From Neorhizobium galegae bv. orientalis str. HAMBI 540 (GTDB lineage Bacteria > Pseudomonadota > Alphaproteobacteria > Rhizobiales > Rhizobiaceae), in assembly GCF_000731315.1 (NCBI RefSeq), contig NZ_HG938353.1, forward strand, positions 930,001 to 994,000: DNA of 64,000 nucleotides. Direction: 5' to 3'. Both the position numbers and the translations under genes were made by a program. Below are positions 34,615-43,143 of this stretch, piece by piece. How positions within the stretch are numbered: position 1 is the stretch's first letter; every line of letters starts with the position of its first letter. Below the pieces are notes generated by a model that saw only the letters and a program-made list of their open reading frames with translations, was not told the DNA's origin and did not search any database.

Positions 34615-35316
34615 TTACGTTCGGCGGCTGAGGGTCGGGCCCTTGGCGGAGCCGAATTCCGCAAGCACGGTTTCCCCGCCGATGGCGCGCTGGCCGACGG
34701 ACACGCGCGGCTGGCCGCCGGCCGGCACGAACACGTCGAGCCGCGAGCCGAAGCGGATCAGGCCGAACCGTTCGCCGGCATTGACCGGTTCGGTCGGCTT
34801 CACCCAGCAGACGATGCGCCGCGCCACCAGGCCGGCGATCTGCACGACGCCGACCTTGCCATGGCGGGTGTCGATCACCAGCCCATTGCGCTCGTTGTCG
34901 TCGCTTGCCTTGTCCAGTTCGGCATTGACGAACTGGCCGGGGCGATACTCGATGCGCGACACCTGGCCGCGCACCGGGGAGCGATTGATGTGGCAGTCGA
35001 AGACGTTCATGAACACCGAGATGCGCAGCATCGGCTCGGAACCCAGCTGCAGCTCGACCGGCGGCACGACCATGGCGACATGGCTGACGCGTCCGTCGGC
35101 GGGGCTGAGGATCAGGTCGTCGTCCTGCGGCACCGCCCGTTCCGGATCACGGAAGAAATAGGCGCACCATAAAGTCAGCACCAGGCCGACCCAGAACAGC
35201 GGCTCGGCGAGGTAGCCAAGGATCAGCGAGGCGATGAAGAAGGCTGCGACGAAGATGTAACCTTCCTTATGGATCGGCACGAGCGTGTTGCGGATGGTGT
35301 CGAAGAGGTTGATCAA
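34615..35316 (-). CDS. psd: Phosphatidylserine decarboxylase proenzyme
   Basis: Converts phosphatidylserine to phosphatidylethanolamine. 233 residues. The protein is cleaved within the sequence RFGSRLDV at Gly-Ser to make the pyruvoyl-bearing alpha chain, as in the short proteobacterial Psd type. ADGRVSHV and [16 protein letters not shown] are conserved. The TTG start at 35316 is preferred: it gives the usual length (about 232) and GGGAG lies 7 nt upstream. One or two N-terminal membrane helices. Confidence 0.95.
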   Translation of the reverse strand: MINLFDTIRNTLVPIHKEGYIFVAAFFIASLILGYLAEPLFWVGLVLTLWCAYFFRDPERAVPQDDDLILSPADGRVSHVAMVVPPVELQLGSEPMLRISVFMNVFDCHINRSPVRGQVSRIEYRPGQFVNAELDKASDDNERNGLVIDTRHGKVGVVQIAGLVARRIVCWVKPTEPVNAGERFGLIRFGSRLDVFVPAGGQPRVSVGQRAIGGETVLAEFGSAKGPTLSRRT

Positions 35317-35603
35317 CGTTTTCTCCCGTATGGTCAGGGTCACCTGACTACAGCGAAACCGTTTTTGCGGCAATGCGGTTCCAAGACGCAACTGACGGGT
35401 TCGGTCGCAATCGCTTTCGCGGCGATCGCGCTTGTGTGGTTCCGCACGGTGGCCAGCGCCGGTTGCAGGGCGAAGCGAGCACAGGAATTGATCTTCTCCA
35501 GAGAATACGACCTAAGAGAAGCTTCGCGCCGAGAAACAATCTGTGGTTAAATGGTGCGCTAAATCTTTCGACGATTCAATCTCAAGATGGTCTTTCAGCT
35601 GTC

Positions 35604-37460
35604 ATGTCCTTTTCAGATTTCGTTTATCGTCCCTTCGAAACCCTGATCCGGCCCCTCGAAATCCCCCATGAGCGTCTGCCCTCCCGCGGCCCTTTCGTGC
35701 TGCTCCTGCACTTCATCAAAATGTTCCGGGGAGTTCTGATTTCCATCTCGGTGTTTGCCATGCTGGTGGAATGCATCAACCTTTTCCTGATCTGGAGCCT
35801 GTCGATCATCGTTGACGGCGTCGCTGCAAAAGGAGCCGCAACCTTTCTCCACGATCAGTGGCGCCTGCTTTTGACCATGGGAGTGCTGCTATTCCCGGTT
35901 CTGCCTGTCTTCGCGTTTTTCGCCAATACGCTTGCCTCGCAAGCGGTCGCAGTCTGCATGCCGGTGGCAATCCAGTGGCAGGGGCATAAAGCCGTGGAAA
36001 GACAGGACCTCGGGTTCTTCCATGACCTTTTCGCCGGCCAGGTGGCCTCGCGCCTGTCTCAGGTCGCATCCGCGGTCCAGCAGCAGGTCGTCGTGGCCTT
36101 TCAGACGATCCCGCATTTCCTCGTGCAGTTTATCGGGTCGCTGTTCCTGCTCGGGACCGTGGCCTGGCCGCTCGCGCTGCCGGCTTTTATCTGGATTGCC
36201 GCCAGCGTTGTTATTGCCGTTATAGCGGTCCCCCATTTCACCGAGCGCTCCCGCCGTTCGGCCCGCCAGCGCAGCCTGGTCGTGGGGTCGATGACCGATC
36301 TCTACAGCAATATTCAGATGGTGAAGCAATTCGCCGCGGAAGACAGCGAAGCCGGTGCCTTGCGCAACGTCTTCGCAAATGTCGTGGAAACGCAGCAGAA
36401 AGAACGGCGTATCTACCTGACCACCGACACCGGCATCATAACCCTCAATGTGCTCCTGTGGTTTGCCATGCTCACCGTCGGTTTCTGGGGCATGATCGCC
36501 GGCTTTGTCAGCACCGGCCAGTTCGTCGCCTCGCTTTACATCACCCAGCGCCTGTCGGGAAATGCCCGCGCATTTCTGCAGATGGGCCAGCAGATTTTCC
36601 AGGCCGTCGGCACCATCCGGGACGCCATGCCGGTAATGACCACGCCGCCAACCATCAACGACGCACCGAATGCGCCGCCGCTGGTCGTTTCGCGCGGCGA
36701 GATCTGCTTCGAGAATGTCGGCTTTGCATATCGCGCCGACCGAAAGGTTCTCGATAGCCTGACCTTGAAGGTTCAGGCAGGCGAGAAGGTGGGACTGGTT
36801 GGGGTTTCCGGGGCGGGCAAGACGACGCTGGTGAGCCTGCTTCTGCGGTTTTATGACCTGACGAGCGGCTCGATCCTGATTGACGGCCAGGACATTCGCT
36901 CGGTCACTCAGGCAAGTCTCAGGGAGAAGATCGGCGTCATTTCCCAGGATGTCGCCCTGCTGCATCGCTCGGTCGGAGACAACATCCGCTACGGAAGGCC
37001 GCCTGCGTCGCAGGAGGAAATAGAACAGGCGGCCAGCGCCGCCCAGGCGGACGGTTTCATCGTCGAACTGACCGACGGCGAAGGGCGCAAGGGATACGAT
37101 GCCTTCGTTGGTGATCGCGGTGTCAAATTGTCCGGCGGCCAGCGGCAGCGCGTCGCCATTGCAAGGGTCCTTCTCAAGGACGCACCGATCCTCGTGCTCG
37201 ACGAGGCGACCTCCGCGCTCGACAGCGAATCGGAGGCAGCCATTCAGGATAAATTGGCCGTGCTGATGAACGGCAAGACGGTGATTGCCATCGCTCACCG
37301 GTTGTCGACGATCGCCAAAATGGATCGGATCATCGTTCTCGACAAAGGCCGTATCGTCGAAGAGGGAACGCCCGACGAGCTGCTGACCCGCGATGGACTC
37401 TATGCCCGGCTCTGGAAGCGGCAGACCGGTGGATACATCGCGGATGCTGATGATAGTTAG
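35604..37460 (+). CDS. ABC transporter half-exporter (permease-ATPase fusion)
   Basis: 618 residues. Six N-terminal transmembrane helices (about 35-310) are fused to a nucleotide-binding domain: Walker A GVSGAGKTT, signature LSGGQRQRVAIAR, Walker B ILVLDEATS and H-loop AHRLST. It should work as a homodimer, type IV exporter fold (MsbA/MDR group); the substrate is unknown. The ATG at 35604 was chosen because it starts the family-like MSFSDFVYRPFETLIRPLE. It stands alone and converges with the LLM gene. Confidence 0.93.
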   Translation: MSFSDFVYRPFETLIRPLEIPHERLPSRGPFVLLLHFIKMFRGVLISISVFAMLVECINLFLIWSLSIIVDGVAAKGAATFLHDQWRLLLTMGVLLFPVLPVFAFFANTLASQAVAVCMPVAIQWQGHKAVERQDLGFFHDLFAGQVASRLSQVASAVQQQVVVAFQTIPHFLVQFIGSLFLLGTVAWPLALPAFIWIAASVVIAVIAVPHFTERSRRSARQRSLVVGSMTDLYSNIQMVKQFAAEDSEAGALRNVFANVVETQQKERRIYLTTDTGIITLNVLLWFAMLTVGFWGMIAGFVSTGQFVASLYITQRLSGNARAFLQMGQQIFQAVGTIRDAMPVMTTPPTINDAPNAPPLVVSRGEICFENVGFAYRADRKVLDSLTLKVQAGEKVGLVGVSGAGKTTLVSLLLRFYDLTSGSILIDGQDIRSVTQASLREKIGVISQDVALLHRSVGDNIRYGRPPASQEEIEQAASAAQADGFIVELTDGEGRKGYDAFVGDRGVKLSGGQRQRVAIARVLLKDAPILVLDEATSALDSESEAAIQDKLAVLMNGKTVIAIAHRLSTIAKMDRIIVLDKGRIVEEGTPDELLTRDGLYARLWKRQTGGYIADADDS

Positions 37461-37478
37461 CGCGTATGAGTGCACTGG

Positions 37479-37508
37479 AACGACGGCTCCGTACGTCAAG
37501 CCGTCGTT
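37479..37508. terminator. Hairpin between convergent ABC and LLM genes
   Basis: AACGACGGCT, 10-nt loop, AGCCGTCGTT: a perfect 10-bp stem 18 bp past the ABC gene stop. There is no T run on either side, so termination is only likely, not certain. Confidence 0.45.
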
Positions 37509-37544
37509 AGGTACTGTCCAAGGTTTAGTTGCGGTTGCGCTTGG

Positions 37545-38567
37545 TTACCGCCACCCCAGCCCCGGCGCCACGTGCTTCAAGATGCTCTCCAGCACATGCG
37601 CGTTATACTCAACGCCAAGCTGGTTCGGCACCGTTAGAAGCAGCGTATCGGCCTCGGCGATCGCCTCGTCGGCCTTCAGCTGGTCGATCAGCCTGTCCGG
37701 CTCGGCGGCATAGGAGCGGCCGAAGATCGCCTGGGTCTGCGGGTCGATATTGCCGATCTGGTCCTGGCTCTCGCCGCTGCCACCGAAATAGGCGCGGTCC
37801 GTGTCGTTCATCAGCGCGAAAATGCTGCGGCTGACGGAGACGCGTGGTTCATGGGCATGGCCGGCTTCCTTCCAGGCCTCGCGGTAGATGCGGATCTGCT
37901 CGGCCTGCTGGATGTGGAACGGCTCGCCGCTCTCGTCGGTCTTGAGCGTCGAGCTCTGCAGGTTCATGCCGAGCTTGGCGGCCCAGACGGCGGTCGCGTT
38001 GGAGCTGGAACCCCACCAGATGCGGTCGCGCAGGCCCGCCGAATGCGGCTCCAGGCGCAGCATGCCGGGTGGGTTGGGGAACATCGGCCGAGGATTGGGT
38101 TTGGCGAAACCTTCGCCGCGCAGCACGTCGAAAAACACTTCCGCATGGCGCCGGCCGAGATCCGCGTCGGTCTCGCCTTCCGCCGGCTGGTAGCCGAAAT
38201 AGCGGAAACCGTCGATCACCTGTTCCGGCGAGCCGCGGCTGATGCCGAGCTGCAGGCGTCCGCCGGCGATGAGGTCTGCGGCGCCGGCGTCTTCCGCCAT
38301 GTAGAGCGGGTTTTCATACCGCATGTCGATGACGGCGGTGCCGATCTCGATGCGCTTGGTGCGGGCGCCGACGGCCGACAGAAGCGGGAAGGGCGAGGCG
38401 AGCTGCCGCGCAAAATGGTGGACGCGGAAATAGGCGCCGTCGGCACCGAGCTCCTCGGCAGCCACCGCCAGTTCTATGGATTGCAGGAGGACATCGGATG
38501 CCGACCGCGCCTGAGATTGTGGCGAGGGTGTCCAGTGCCCGAAGGAGAGAAAGCCGATCTTTTTCAT
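37545..38567 (-). CDS. LLM class flavin-dependent oxidoreductase
   Basis: 340 residues of the bacterial-luciferase-like family: MKKIGFLSFGHWTPSPQSQA at the start, ELGADGAYFRVHHFARQLAS in the second strand-helix unit and LQLGISRGSPEQVIDGF for the flavin-binding region. Uses reduced FMN or F420 (FMN likely in rhizobia) to oxidise an unknown substrate. No partner reductase is adjacent. It lies downstream of the small membrane protein gene on the same strand. Confidence 0.92.
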   Translation of the reverse strand: MKKIGFLSFGHWTPSPQSQARSASDVLLQSIELAVAAEELGADGAYFRVHHFARQLASPFPLLSAVGARTKRIEIGTAVIDMRYENPLYMAEDAGAADLIAGGRLQLGISRGSPEQVIDGFRYFGYQPAEGETDADLGRRHAEVFFDVLRGEGFAKPNPRPMFPNPPGMLRLEPHSAGLRDRIWWGSSSNATAVWAAKLGMNLQSSTLKTDESGEPFHIQQAEQIRIYREAWKEAGHAHEPRVSVSRSIFALMNDTDRAYFGGSGESQDQIGNIDPQTQAIFGRSYAAEPDRLIDQLKADEAIAEADTLLLTVPNQLGVEYNAHVLESILKHVAPGLGWR

Positions 38568-38665
38568 TGTGCTACCACCTTGAATTTATTGTGTCTGAAG
38601 TTACACGTTAGATGGCATCCCGATGGCGACATGAACAGTCATCGCCCTGTGAACAGTGCGTCCGC

Positions 38666-38806
38666 TTACCGCGCCGCCTGCGGATCGACCCAGCCCATCC
38701 AGGTGGTGAAGGCGAGCAGCGGCGAGCCGAAGAAGACCAGCACCAGCATATAGGCGATGGCGACGCTGCCGAGGACGAGCATGCGGGGGGTGAGGTAGCG
38801 TTTCAC
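38666..38806 (-). CDS. 46-residue predicted membrane protein
   Basis: Encodes VKRYLTPRMLVLGSVAIAYM then a continued hydrophobic run to GSPLLAFTTWMGWVDPQAAR. It starts at GTG 38806 and has one transmembrane helix (about 9-32). It lies 42 bp downstream of the Atm1-like gene on the same strand. An in-frame TAG lies 43 bp upstream, so the start choice is limited. No strong ribosome site was seen; AGGA lies about 13 nt upstream. Not recognised. Confidence 0.5.
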   Translation of the reverse strand: MKRYLTPRMLVLGSVAIAYMLVLVFFGSPLLAFTTWMGWVDPQAAR

Positions 38807-38848
38807 GTTGAGATCTGTCCTGTTTTGGAGTTCGTGTCCGCCACCGGC

Positions 38849-40738
38849 CTATTCCGCCGCCGGGACGCCGCGCAGCACCACGCCGAGGTCGTCGCTCTCG
38901 CGCACCTTGCGCAGCTGTTCTTCCGCCTGCACCGCTTCGCGCTGGCGGTTCCACATCGAGGCGTAGAGCCCGTTCTGGTCGAGCAGCGAGCTATGCGTGC
39001 CCCGCTCGGCAATCCGCCCGTCGCGCAGGACGATGATCTCGTCGGCGCCGATGACGGTCGAAAGCCGGTGGGCGATGACGAGCGTCGTGCGGTTCCTGGA
39101 GACCACGTCGAGCGCCGACTGGATCTCGTGCTCGGTCGTGGTGTCGAGCGCCGAAGTCGCCTCATCGAGGATCAGGATCGGCGGAGCTTTGAGGACGGTC
39201 CGGGCGATCGCCACGCGCTGCTTCTCGCCGCCGGACAGCTTCAGGCCCCGCTCGCCGACCTTGGTCTCGAAACCGTCCGGCAGGGCGCTGATGAAGTGGC
39301 CGATCTGCGCCACGTCGGCGGCGGCCAGCACCTCTTCCTCGGTGGCCGAAGGTCGGCCGTAGCGGATATTGTAGGCGATCGTGTCGTTGAACAGCACCGT
39401 ATCCTGCGGCACCATGCCGATCGCCGCGCGCAGCGAATGCTGCGTCAGGTCGCGCACGTCCTGCCCGTCGATGGTGATAGAGCCGTCCTGGATGTCGTAG
39501 AACCGGTAGAGCAGGCGCGAAATGGTCGACTTGCCGGCACCGGATGGCCCGACGATCGCCACCGTCTTGCCGGCCGGCACGTCGAAGGAGACGCCCTTCA
39601 GGATCGGCCGGGCCGCATCATAGGAAAAATGCACGTCCTTGAAGGAGATCGACCCTTGGGCGATGTCGAGGGGCTTGGCATCCGGCCGGTCAACGACCTC
39701 GGGCTGCACTTCCAGGAGCTCGAACATCTGCTCGATGTCAGTGAGGCCCTGGCGGATTTCGCGGTAGACGAAACCGATGAAGTTGAGCGGCACGGAAAGC
39801 TGTAAGAGCAGCGCGTTGACGAACACGAAATCGCCGATCGTCTGCTCGCCGCGCTGTACGGCAAGCGCAGACATCACCATCATCACGGTCGTGCCGAGGC
39901 CGAAGATGACGCCCTGGCCGAAGTTCAGCCAGCCGAGCGAGGTCCAGACGTCGGTCGCCGCCTTCTCGTAACGGGCCATCGAACTGTCGAAGCGCTTGGC
40001 TTCCATCTCCTCGTTGCCGAAATATTTGACCGTCTCGAAATTGAGGAGCGAATCGATCGCCTTGGTATTGGCGTCCGTGTCGCTGTCGTTCATCGAGCGG
40101 CGGATGGCGATGCGCCAGTCGCTGGCCTTGACCGTGAACCAGATGTAGAGCGCCACCGTGACCGCCGTCACCGCGACATACCAGAAGCCGTAGCTGACCC
40201 AGAAGATCACGGCCGTCAGCACGAATTCGAGCAGCGTCGGCACAGTATTGAGGATTGTGAAGCGCACGATCGTTTCGATGCCCTTGGTGCCACGCTCGAT
40301 GATCCGCGACAGGCCGCCGGTCTTGCGCTCCAGATGAAAACGCAGCGACAGCTGATGCATGTGCACGAAGGTGCGGTAGGCGAGCTGGCGCACGGCATAT
40401 TGCCCGACCGAAGCAAACAGCGCGTCGCGCAGCTGGTTGAGGCCGACCTGCAGGATGCGGGTGAAGTTGAGCGCGATGACCAGCACCACGGCGCCGAGCA
40501 GGAAGGCCGGCAGGATGCCGGCCATATCCAGCTTGCCGTTCAGCGCATCGGTCGCCCATTTGAAGAAATAAGGTACCGTCAGAAGCACGAACTTGGCGAG
40601 GAACAGATAGAAGGTCGCCCAGATGACCCGGGCCTTCAGATCGGCGCGACCCTCGGGCCACATATAGGGCCACAGGTTGACGAGCGTGCCGAGCGGATTG
40701 CTGGCATCCGCCGAAATGGTCTTCTTGGTATTCGCCAT
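38849..40738 (-). CDS. atm1: Atm1-like ABC exporter (ABCB7/HMT1 type)
   Basis: 629 residues: a basic N-terminal tail, six membrane helices (about 40-330), and a nucleotide-binding domain with GPSGAGKST, LSGGEKQRVAIAR, ILILDEATSALD and AHRLST. The segment TDANTKAIDSLLNFETVKYF is a hallmark of the Atm1 group; bacterial members export glutathione-linked metals or persulphides and help with heavy-metal tolerance and Fe-S homeostasis. It probably acts as a homodimer. Confidence 0.92.
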   Translation of the reverse strand: MANTKKTISADASNPLGTLVNLWPYMWPEGRADLKARVIWATFYLFLAKFVLLTVPYFFKWATDALNGKLDMAGILPAFLLGAVVLVIALNFTRILQVGLNQLRDALFASVGQYAVRQLAYRTFVHMHQLSLRFHLERKTGGLSRIIERGTKGIETIVRFTILNTVPTLLEFVLTAVIFWVSYGFWYVAVTAVTVALYIWFTVKASDWRIAIRRSMNDSDTDANTKAIDSLLNFETVKYFGNEEMEAKRFDSSMARYEKAATDVWTSLGWLNFGQGVIFGLGTTVMMVMSALAVQRGEQTIGDFVFVNALLLQLSVPLNFIGFVYREIRQGLTDIEQMFELLEVQPEVVDRPDAKPLDIAQGSISFKDVHFSYDAARPILKGVSFDVPAGKTVAIVGPSGAGKSTISRLLYRFYDIQDGSITIDGQDVRDLTQHSLRAAIGMVPQDTVLFNDTIAYNIRYGRPSATEEEVLAAADVAQIGHFISALPDGFETKVGERGLKLSGGEKQRVAIARTVLKAPPILILDEATSALDTTTEHEIQSALDVVSRNRTTLVIAHRLSTVIGADEIIVLRDGRIAERGTHSSLLDQNGLYASMWNRQREAVQAEEQLRKVRESDDLGVVLRGVPAAE

Positions 40739-41087
40739 CGATGTCTCCGGAGCGGGCGCGGGTCAGCCGCATATGGAATTGCCTCTCGCTCCGACCCTCG
40801 GCAGGAGAAGCCGCTGGCCTCAAGCCGTCCCGCACCATCGCTGGGGGAGGCAGAAAGCCGACGGCTTGCGCCCTTCTTCCCGTTCAAACGGCAGAGGGGT
40901 CCGCAGGACGCAGGCGGATGAGGGGCGTTCCCAAATACGACTGTCCCGATAACGGGCGCGTCAAAACGCCTCCCGCACATAAGGTCCGGCGGCGGATGTT
41001 GCAATGACGGTTTCGTGAAAGTTCAAAGGCCGGGCGGAGGACGGAAGGAAGGCCGGGCGGGATTTTCGCCCGCCTTGGCCTGTCGTG
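40739..41087. other. Intergenic region upstream of the Atm1-like gene
   Basis: 349 bp. It should hold the atm1 promoter and the end of the next gene. Part of it (about 40790-40925) resembles degenerate rhizobial intergenic repeat sequence, but I could not align it to either repeat family listed here. No gene is visible. Confidence 0.45.
41056..41074 (-). terminator. Hairpin downstream of the 41.1-kb hypothetical gene
   Basis: On the minus strand GGCGGG-CGAAAAT-CCCGCC begins 13 bp past the stop and continues with outer pairing AAGG/CCTT nearby. There is no T run; likely a 3' structure or weak terminator. Confidence 0.4.
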
Positions 41088-41777
41088 TCACTTGGTACTG
41101 GTGGAGGCGGCGGGCGTGGTGCCTGCGGCGGGCTTGGTGGTCGCTGCCGGCGTCGGCCAGGAAATGTAATAATAGGCCTCGCCGACCATGCCGAAATAGG
41201 AGCTGGCCCCGGTTGCCTTCTCGATATAGCTGCCATCGGCGTTGCGCACGAATTTGCCGCCGTCGTCCCGCGTCAGGCGGTCCTTCAGGAACTGGGTCCA
41301 GTCGGATTTATCGACCGAGGTGACGCTGGTCGAGGTCTGCTTGCCGTCGGTCATGTCCCAGGCGGTGATCTGGTCGCCGGCGACCGCGTCGGTCATCTTC
41401 AGTGTGCCGGCGTCGAGCGCCTTCTGCATCGCCTCGGCCATCGCCTTGCTGTCGGGGTTCGCCTTCAGCGCGTCCAGCTTCTCCTGCAGCGCTTTCATGA
41501 ACGCCTTGCTGGACATGTCGCCGACCGAACCGTCGCCGGCCGTCTCGTCGGGGACGGTGCCGTTCATCGTCCGCTGCAGCGAGGCGATCAGCGCCGCGAT
41601 CTTGTCGTCCTCATAGTCGTCACCACCGCTGCTGCCGGGAAACAGCATGTCGGCGAGCGACGAGGAGGACGAGCCGGACGTCGGGCTGCCGGGCGTCCTG
41701 TTGTCGGAGACATCCTTGAATGCATTGAGGGCCGCCTGAGAGGACCAAATCCGAACGGAATTAATGCTGGAAACCAT
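41088..41777 (-). CDS. Hypothetical protein
   Basis: 229 residues, acidic, Ser/Asp-rich, no signal peptide or membrane helix. A Ser-rich stretch (about 33-50) links an N-terminal helix (SINSVRIWSSQAALNAF) to a helical middle (KAFMKALQEKLDALKANPDS) and a C-terminal part with YIEKATGASSYFGMVGEAYY, then a Thr/Ala/Pro-rich tail (about 205-229). AGGAGA lies 6 nt before the ATG. I do not recognise the family. Confidence 0.7.
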   Translation of the reverse strand: MVSSINSVRIWSSQAALNAFKDVSDNRTPGSPTSGSSSSSLADMLFPGSSGGDDYEDDKIAALIASLQRTMNGTVPDETAGDGSVGDMSSKAFMKALQEKLDALKANPDSKAMAEAMQKALDAGTLKMTDAVAGDQITAWDMTDGKQTSTSVTSVDKSDWTQFLKDRLTRDDGGKFVRNADGSYIEKATGASSYFGMVGEAYYYISWPTPAATTKPAAGTTPAASTSTK

Positions 41778-41980
41778 TTTCTTCTCCTGTCCGCGCGGCA
41801 TGGATCAGAGTCGGAGATAATATGCGAGCACGCCGCCTGATCACCGCGGTATTCCCCCTAACCTGCGCGAGGCTGGCTGAAACGGAGCAGGCGGGAGCTT
41901 GAGTCCCGAAACGAGCGTTTCCGGACGATCCTGGGGATATGGCGGTGGTAAGGCGGCATCACGAGGGGCGGAAAAACGCG

Positions 41981-42100
41981 GCTGATAGCGCGACTCAGCA
42001 AACCCGGACGGCACTATGGCAGGCCGTGCCGGCCCAGCCAGCCGCGATTTCGAACTGCAAGCAGTTTTGGCCGCGCCGGGCGTCATCCCGGCGCGGTTTT
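41981..42100 (+). ncRNA. Candidate structured small RNA
   Basis: Four successive hairpins on the plus strand: GCTGA/TCAGC (41981-41999), CGGCAC/GTGCCG (42009-42031), AACTGC/GCAGTT (42053-42066) and a 10-bp stem CCGCGCCGGG/CCCGGCGCGG (42071-42096) followed by TTTTGG. No plus-strand gene lies upstream for this terminator-like stem to serve. No known RNA family is recognised and no clear promoter is seen. Confidence 0.3.
42071..42100 (+). terminator. Strong intrinsic-terminator-like hairpin
   Basis: 10-bp perfect GC-rich stem with a 6-nt loop (CGTCAT) and a TTTTGGTTT tail on the plus strand. Confidence 0.5.
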
Positions 42101-42433
42101 GGTTTGGGAATGGGGCAGGCGGGGTATTTCGGTATATTGGGTATTCAGGCTTTCCGCCTGCCCCGACTGTTTCGATGGTCTTTCGAGGATTTCCGAGCCC
42201 ACGTCGATCATCGTTGCAGCCATCACCGGAAACCGGGGTCCGAGAACCCTGAGGAGGAGGCCGGTTCGCGAACCCGGTTTCCCATCCGATGACGGGTTGA
42301 TTGTGGAGCGGGTTCGGGAGACGGGGATGGACGGGGACGTGAATGCCGGTAAGGGGTTGACGGCGTTGGGGCGTTTTTTTGTGGGTGGGGAAAATTGTCC
42401 CCGGTTATCGGGTGAAGGAAGTGTCCGGGAAGA

Positions 42434-42500
42434 GTCTTCGCACCGCAGACGAGGTGCTACTGGATTCCTGTGACAAGCACAGGAATGAGGGAGATTGGGG
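42434..42500 (+). repeat. B-type palindromic repeat, copy 1
   Basis: Core ATTCCTGTG-ACAAG-CACAGGAAT (9-bp perfect arms) inside a ~67-bp unit running from TCTTCGCACCGCAGACGAGG to GAGGGAGATTGGGG. Four copies are seen in the window. Confidence 0.8.
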
Positions 42501-42614
42501 AGCCGTCCCGACCAGACTCTACGCCCCGCGTGCTTTGGCTCTTCTTTGCAAAGGCAGTCTGGAAACCAGCTTCCGCAGACACATCGGATTTGGATGAAGA
42601 CCTCGGCCCCACCC

Positions 42615-42671
42615 ACCCTCATTCCTGTGCTTGTCACAGGAATCCAGCAGCCGCGCGTCTGCGCGGCAGGG
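42615..42671 (-). repeat. B-type palindromic repeat, copy 2 (inverted)
   Basis: Inverse orientation of copy 1 with the same perfect core palindrome. Sits just past the stop of the GIY-YIG gene. Confidence 0.8.
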
Positions 42672-42680
42672 ACTCTATCC

Positions 42681-42971
42681 TCACAACGAATGCAGATGCG
42701 AGGCGATGTCCTCCCAATCCGGATTGCGTTCCTCGATAAGGTTGAGTTTCCATTTCCGCGGCCATTTCTTCATCGTCTTTTCGCGGGTGATCGCGTCAAC
42801 GAGGAGGTCGTATTCCTCGAACCAGACGAGTGTCTTAACGCCGTATCGCGATGTGAAGCCGGGTGTCAGTTCGTTCTGATGTTCGTAGAGGCGGCCAGGA
42901 AGATCGCGTGTCACGCCGATGTAGAGCGTGCCGTTGCGCCTCGAGGCGAGAATGTAGACGTAACCCTTCAT
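42681..42971 (-). CDS. GIY-YIG nuclease family protein
   Basis: 96 residues: MKGYVYILASRRNGTLYIGV contains the GIY-YIG pair (YVYIL and LYIGV), followed by the conserved Arg (RDLPGRLYEHQ) and a late Glu (TREKTMKKW). This is the short UPF0213/YhbQ-like single-domain type, which cuts or nicks DNA. It lies between inverted copies of the B-type repeat (copies 2 and 3), a setting common for these genes in rhizobia. ATG 42971 begins the domain. Confidence 0.92.
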   Translation of the reverse strand: MKGYVYILASRRNGTLYIGVTRDLPGRLYEHQNELTPGFTSRYGVKTLVWFEEYDLLVDAITREKTMKKWPRKWKLNLIEERNPDWEDIASHLHSL

Positions 42972-43007
42972 GGTTGAAGAGTGGCAGTGGTCACTACGGC
43001 TTGCAAG

Positions 43008-43077
43008 AGTCTTTCGCACCGCCGACGCGGCGCGGCTGGATTCCTCTGACAAGCACAGGAATGAGGGAGATTGGGGA
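43008..43077 (+). repeat. B-type palindromic repeat, copy 3
   Basis: Same unit and orientation as copy 1; one core arm has a single change (CCTCTG for CCTGTG). Lies upstream of the GIY-YIG start. Confidence 0.75.
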
Positions 43078-43116
43078 CCCGCCGCAGTCCCAAGCGACGT
43101 CCCGAATGGGCTAGGA

Positions 43117-43132
43117 GGGGTAATGATACCCC
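43117..43132. terminator. Short hairpin after the LysM gene
   Basis: GGGGTA-ATGA-TACCCC, 11 bp past the LysM gene stop on the minus strand. No T run follows; weak evidence. Confidence 0.3.
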
Positions 43133-43143
43133 AATTCTGGCCC

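Larger units (their letters stand above)
41778..42680. other. Long intergenic region, repeat-rich
   Basis: About 900 bp with no convincing gene. It contains the promoter side of the 41.1-kb gene, a chain of hairpins ending in a terminator-like stem (41981-42100), about 330 bp of repeat-like sequence, and two inverted copies of the B-type repeat (42434-42500, 42615-42671). Open frames here run through repeats and are probably chance. Confidence 0.55.

Noticed and set aside
35889..37499. 536-codon open frame antisense to the ABC half-exporter
   Set aside because: No recognisable domain, odd His/Gly/Asp-rich composition, and full overlap with a clear ABC transporter gene.
41941..42070. A tRNA-like reading of the GATTTCGAAC segment
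   Set aside because: No acceptor stem, anticodon arm or CCA end can be folded around it.
42083..42637. 184-codon minus-strand frame in the repeat-rich gap
   Set aside because: It reads through B-type repeats and repeat-like sequence, and has no ribosome site or family match.
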